From assembly GCF_008704495.1 (NCBI RefSeq), contig NZ_CP023699.1, positions 2,790,001 through 2,854,000 of the forward strand: a DNA stretch of 64,000 bases. Reading direction: 5' to 3'. Shown one piece after another: positions 60,983 to 64,000 of the stretch (position 1 is its first letter; each line of letters opens with the position of its first letter). The notes below the pieces were generated by a model. It searched no databases. It was given only the letters and a program-made list of their open reading frames with translations, and was not told where the DNA came from. The stretch is from Streptomyces kanamyceticus. GTDB taxonomy: Bacteria; Actinomycetota; Actinomycetes; Streptomycetales; Streptomycetaceae. The position numbers and the translations under genes were made by a program.

Positions 60983-62401
60983 TCAGCGTGTCTGCGGCAC
61001 CGGCTCGCTGCGCGGGACGCTGACGGTCACTCTGAGTCCCCGCGGTTCATGGCGCGCGTACGTGATGGAGCCGCCGCCCGCCGTGAGCAGGGCCCGCGAG
61101 ATGGACAGGCCGAGGCCCGAACCCTTCACGTTCTGATGGCGGTTGCTGCGCCAGAAGCGGTCGCCGACGCGGGCCAGCTCGTCCTCGGTGAGGCCGGGGC
61201 CGCCGTCGGTGACCACGACGGTCGTCGCGGTGACGCTGAAGGAGACGATGACGTGGACCGCCGCTCCCTCCGGCGTGAACTTCAGGGCGTTGTCGATCAC
61301 CGCGTCCAGCGCGCTGGAGAGGGCGACCGGATCGGCCCAGCCGGTGGTGGCCGGGCAGTCGCCGGTCAGCCGCACCCCGCGCTCGTCGGCGAGCGGCCGC
61401 CAGGCGCCGACCCGCTCGGCCGCCAGTTCACCGATGTCGGTCAGGCTCAGGTCGGCCGCGGCGTGCTCCGCGAGGGCCAGGTCGAGCAGGTCGTCGAGGA
61501 CCTGGGCCAGGCGCTTGCCCTCGGTGCGGACCGAGGCCACCTCTTCGTTGCCCTCGGGGAGTTCGAGGGCGAGCAGTTCGATGCGCAGGAGCAGCGCGGA
61601 CAGGGGGTTGCGCAGCTGGTGCGAGGCGTCGGCCACGAAGGCGCGCTGTTGTTCGAGCACGTCCTGGACGTTGTCCGCCATCTCGTTGAACGAGCGGGCC
61701 AGGCGCCGGAGTTCCGGTGGCCCGCCCGCGGCCGCGACCCTGGACTTGAGGCTTCCGGTCGCTATGTCGTGCGTGGTCGCGTCGAGGACGCGGACGGGGC
61801 GCAGCACCCAGCCGGTGAGCCGCAGGGCCGCGCCGACCGCCAGGAGCATCGCCGCGGACTCGCCCGCGGCGATGAGCAGCCAGCCCCGCAGCGTCTGTGA
61901 ACGCATGCGCCCGGTGGGCGAGTCGGTGACGACGACGGCGACGACGTCACCGTCCCTGATGACCGGCGTCGCGACGGACAGGCGTCCGCGCTGCCACGGC
62001 CACACCTGCTCGGGGTCGTGGCTGCCACGGGACCTGAGGGCCTCCTCGAAGGCGTCCCGCACCTCGCCGCTCCTGGGCAGGAACCAGCTGCCGGGAGCGT
62101 TGGCCATCGGGCCGCCGTCGCGGTAGAAGACGCCCGCCTTGATGCCGTAGACGTCGTGGTAGAAGTCGAGTTCCTTCTGGAGCGTCTCGCGGCGTTCGTC
62201 GGGGTCGCGCGCCACCCGTGACCCCGTGGGGCGTTTCGTGACGAACTGGGCGAGTGAGGCGAAGCGCGCCGTGTCGTCGATCCGGTCGACGACCACCTTC
62301 TGCTGCTGGGCCGCCGCGACGCTCACCGCGAGCGGGAAGCCGAGCGCGAGCAGGACGCCCGCCATGAGGATGATGAGCAGCGGGAGGAGGCGGGAGCGCA
62401 C
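60983..62401 (-). CDS. gluK: Sensor histidine kinase (GluK-like)
   Basis: 472 residues, GTG start after gluR with a 15-base gap, so co-transcribed. Membrane segments at ~6-30 ([24 protein letters not shown]) and ~178-198 flank an extracytoplasmic sensor region. HAMP follows ([23 protein letters not shown]), then the His-box [22 protein letters not shown]-box [11 protein letters not shown]1 [13 protein letters not shown] and G2 [13 protein letters not shown]. By position beside the glutamate transporter gene gluA and its response regulator, it is the sensor called GluK in S. coelicolor. Confidence 0.9.
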   Translation of the reverse strand: MRSRLLPLLIILMAGVLLALGFPLAVSVAAAQQQKVVVDRIDDTARFASLAQFVTKRPTGSRVARDPDERRETLQKELDFYHDVYGIKAGVFYRDGGPMANAPGSWFLPRSGEVRDAFEEALRSRGSHDPEQVWPWQRGRLSVATPVIRDGDVVAVVVTDSPTGRMRSQTLRGWLLIAAGESAAMLLAVGAALRLTGWVLRPVRVLDATTHDIATGSLKSRVAAAGGPPELRRLARSFNEMADNVQDVLEQQRAFVADASHQLRNPLSALLLRIELLALELPEGNEEVASVRTEGKRLAQVLDDLLDLALAEHAAADLSLTDIGELAAERVGAWRPLADERGVRLTGDCPATTGWADPVALSSALDAVIDNALKFTPEGAAVHVIVSFSVTATTVVVTDGGPGLTEDELARVGDRFWRSNRHQNVKGSGLGLSISRALLTAGGGSITYARHEPRGLRVTVSVPRSEPVPQTR

Positions 62402-62416
62402 CTGTCCTCGCCCGCG

Positions 62417-63109
62417 CTACGTCGCCGGGGCGACGAGGCGGTAGCCGACGCCGCGCACGGTCTCGATCAGTGCCGGCATGTGCAGCTTGGCGCGCAGGGA
62501 CGCCACGTGCACCTCCAGGGTGCGGCCCGTCCCTTCCCAACTGGTGCGCCACACCTCGCTGATGATCTGCTCGCGGCGGAACACCACTCCGGGTCGCTGG
62601 GCGAGAAGCGCGAGCAAGTCGAACTCCTTGCGGGTCAGTTGGACGACCAAACCGTCCACGCTGACCTGCCGGGTGGGGAGTTCGATGTGTACGGCGCCGA
62701 GCCTCAGGTCGCTGACGTCCTCGGCGGCCTCCGCGCCGCCGGACGCGGGGCGCCGCATGACCGCGTGGATGCGGGCGATGAGCTCCCCGGTGTCGTACGG
62801 CTTCACTACGTAGTCGTCGGCTCCGAGGTTGAGGCCGTGGATCCGGGAGCGTACGTCCGCGCGGGCCGTCACCATGATGACCGGGATCGAGCCGCGCTTG
62901 CGGATCTTGCCGCACACCTCGTAGCCGTCCTGGTCGGGCAGTCCCAGGTCCAGAAGGACCACTCCGAAGGAGGGCATTTGCGAGGGCAGGAGCGCCTGCA
63001 GCGCCTCTTCGCCGTTGCGCGCGTGCACGACGTCGAAGCCGTGCCTGGACAGGACCGCGGACAAGGCGGCGGCCACGTGGTCGTCGTCCTCGACGAGAAG
63101 CAGTCTCAT
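62417..63109 (-). CDS. gluR: OmpR/PhoB-family response regulator (GluR-like)
   Basis: 230 residues, starting [20 protein letters not shown]. Receiver: acidic pair EDD, phospho-acceptor Asp in [16 protein letters not shown], conserved Thr in MVTARAD and Lys in YVVKPYD. A wHTH output domain follows ([32 protein letters not shown]...[15 protein letters not shown]). It lies directly upstream of gluK in a short operon, divergent from gluA. By analogy with S. coelicolor it activates the glutamate transporter genes when GluK senses glutamate. Confidence 0.92.
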   Translation of the reverse strand: MRLLLVEDDDHVAAALSAVLSRHGFDVVHARNGEEALQALLPSQMPSFGVVLLDLGLPDQDGYEVCGKIRKRGSIPVIMVTARADVRSRIHGLNLGADDYVVKPYDTGELIARIHAVMRRPASGGAEAAEDVSDLRLGAVHIELPTRQVSVDGLVVQLTRKEFDLLALLAQRPGVVFRREQIISEVWRTSWEGTGRTLEVHVASLRAKLHMPALIETVRGVGYRLVAPAT

Positions 63110-63382
63110 GCGGGCCCCCTCCAGTTCATCCGTGGTTCCTGCGTGGCCGGTATCCGCGCACACGCACCAAGGCATCCACGCCGATGGATAAGGACCGCGT
63201 CAAGAGGGTTCGGGGCGCGAGCACGTTCCGTTACCCACCCGGTACGCACGCCGTGCACCCTCTTCACACGGTGTGTCCGGTTGCGGCCGGATCGTTATGC
63301 TCAATTTCCCCTCAGATGTAATGACGCTGGTCGCACTGGGTTATTACTGTCCTCCCAACCGAGGAGGATGGAGCAACAAGCC
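63110..63382. promoter_or_regulatory. Divergent gluR / gluA control region
   Basis: 273 bases. A short palindrome CACAC-G-GTGTG at 63265-63275 could be a GluR site, but direct repeats of the size typical for OmpR-type regulators were not recognised by eye. Promoters for both directions must lie here. Confidence 0.35.
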
Positions 63383-64000
63383 GTGACCGAAGTATCGGTG
63401 ACCAAGGACGCCATACCGCCCGGGGCGGACGACCTTGTCGTGCTGAAGAACGTCAACAAGCACTTCGGCGCTCTGCACGTCCTCCAGGACATCGACCTGA
63501 CCATCGCCCGTGGTGAGGTCGTCGTCGTGATCGGCCCCTCCGGGTCGGGCAAGTCGACGCTGTGCCGCGCCATCAACCGTCTGGAGACGGTCGAGTCGGG
63601 AGAGATCTCGATCGACGGCAAGCCGCTGCCTCAGGAGGGCAAGGAGCTCGCCCGTCTCCGTGCGGACGTGGGCATGGTCTTCCAGTCCTTCAACCTTTTC
63701 GCGCACAAGACCGTGCTCGAGAACGTGATGCTGGGCCAGATCAAGGTGCGCAAGACGTCCAAGGCGGAAGCTGAGACAAAGGCACGCGGTCTCCTGGACC
63801 GCGTGGGTGTCGCCTCGCAGGCCGACAAGTACCCGGCGCAGCTCTCCGGTGGCCAGCAGCAACGCGTGGCGATCGCCCGCGCGTTGGCGATGGACCCGAA
63901 GGTGATGCTCTTCGACGAGCCCACGTCGGCGCTCGACCCGGAGATGATCAACGAGGTCCTGGAGGTCATGCAGCAGCTCGCGCGTGACGGCATGACCATG
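63383..64000 (+). CDS. gluA: Glutamate ABC transporter ATP-binding protein, partial (runs off right edge)
   Basis: About 206 residues visible. GTG start ([13 protein letters not shown]) preceded by GGAG 9 bases upstream; an ATG five codons earlier sits too close to its GGAGG. ABC ATPase of the polar-amino-acid group: Walker [11 protein letters not shown]-loop VFQSFNLF, signature [15 protein letters not shown], Walker [14 protein letters not shown]. As GluA of a GluABCD-type system it would energise glutamate uptake. The divergent gluR-gluK pair supports this assignment. The remaining ~50 residues and gluBCD are beyond the window. Confidence 0.88.
   Translation, partial: MTEVSVTKDAIPPGADDLVVLKNVNKHFGALHVLQDIDLTIARGEVVVVIGPSGSGKSTLCRAINRLETVESGEISIDGKPLPQEGKELARLRADVGMVFQSFNLFAHKTVLENVMLGQIKVRKTSKAEAETKARGLLDRVGVASQADKYPAQLSGGQQQRVAIARALAMDPKVMLFDEPTSALDPEMINEVLEVMQQLARDGMTM

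Noticed and set aside
58507..61023. 838-residue plus-strand frame over miaB and the TAXI gene
   Set aside because: Antisense to miaB in its first part and out of frame with the TAXI gene in the second.
1..64000. tRNA or rRNA genes and CRISPR arrays
   Set aside because: No cloverleaf-like sequence with CCA-type acceptor, no rRNA-like block and no regularly spaced direct repeats were recognised by eye.

Overview
The window is a piece of a Streptomyces chromosome (or a very close relative). The DNA is GC-rich throughout, with strongly G/C-biased third codon positions and frequent GTG/TTG starts. It carries actinobacterial marker genes in the order hrdB - recQ - rnhB - nrdJ/nrdR - lexA - dinG-type helicase - hflX - rshA - dapF - miaA - miaB - gluK/gluR - gluA, which from memory matches the conserved core of Streptomyces chromosomes. 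No rRNA, tRNA, CRISPR array or insertion sequence was found.

Region 1 (1-6147) is a compact integrated element, entirely on the minus strand and running off the left edge. Reading from the chromosome junction it holds a tyrosine integrase, a zinc-ribbon-like protein, two small or HTH proteins, another small Cys/His protein, a RepA-like AAA ATPase, a dense cluster of AGTGCTTCC iterons around an AT-rich palindrome, a small protein, an HK97-type major capsid protein and the start of one more gene. Going straight from replication genes to a capsid gene, with no terminase, portal or protease between, resembles a phage satellite or plasmid-phage hybrid more than an ordinary prophage. It abuts the hrdB terminator.

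Region 2 (6148-20889) is core chromosome: hrdB, a FadR-type GntR regulator, an ABC protein with degenerate catalytic motifs, an NrtR-like Nudix regulator, a glycogen-debranching-like protein, a DUF4192 protein, and a RecQ helicase with a C-terminal phosphoribosyltransferase-like motif. Two perfect inverted DnaA boxes lie between the last two. RNase HII and two conserved hypotheticals follow.

Region 3 (20890-31682) is more accessory. It has a TetR/MFS efflux pair with two clear operators, a multipass DUF4153 protein, an ADP-ribosylglycohydrolase, a histidine phosphatase, an ABC-F protein diverging from a TetR regulator over a shared operator, a YdbC-like protein, an arylamine N-acetyltransferase and a TerD protein.

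Region 4 (31683-38693) is DNA precursor supply and the SOS response: B12-dependent ribonucleotide reductase nrdJ and its regulator nrdR behind tandem NrdR boxes, lexA behind an SOS box, and a DinG-family helicase.

Region 5 (38734-45331) is an NRPS-independent siderophore operon: diaminobutyrate-type aminotransferase, IucA/IucC synthetase, GNAT acyltransferase and a second IucA/IucC synthetase. It lacks a decarboxylase, a monooxygenase and any recognisable iron box. Two tandem paralogous trypsin-like lipoproteins diverge from it.

Region 6 (48444-64000) returns to core genes: hflX, an M1 peptidase, rshA, dapF, miaA, small acidic and antitoxin-like proteins, a LigB-like protein, miaB, an orphan TAXI-type binding lipoprotein, the gluR-gluK two-component system and the truncated start of the glutamate ABC transporter ATPase gluA.
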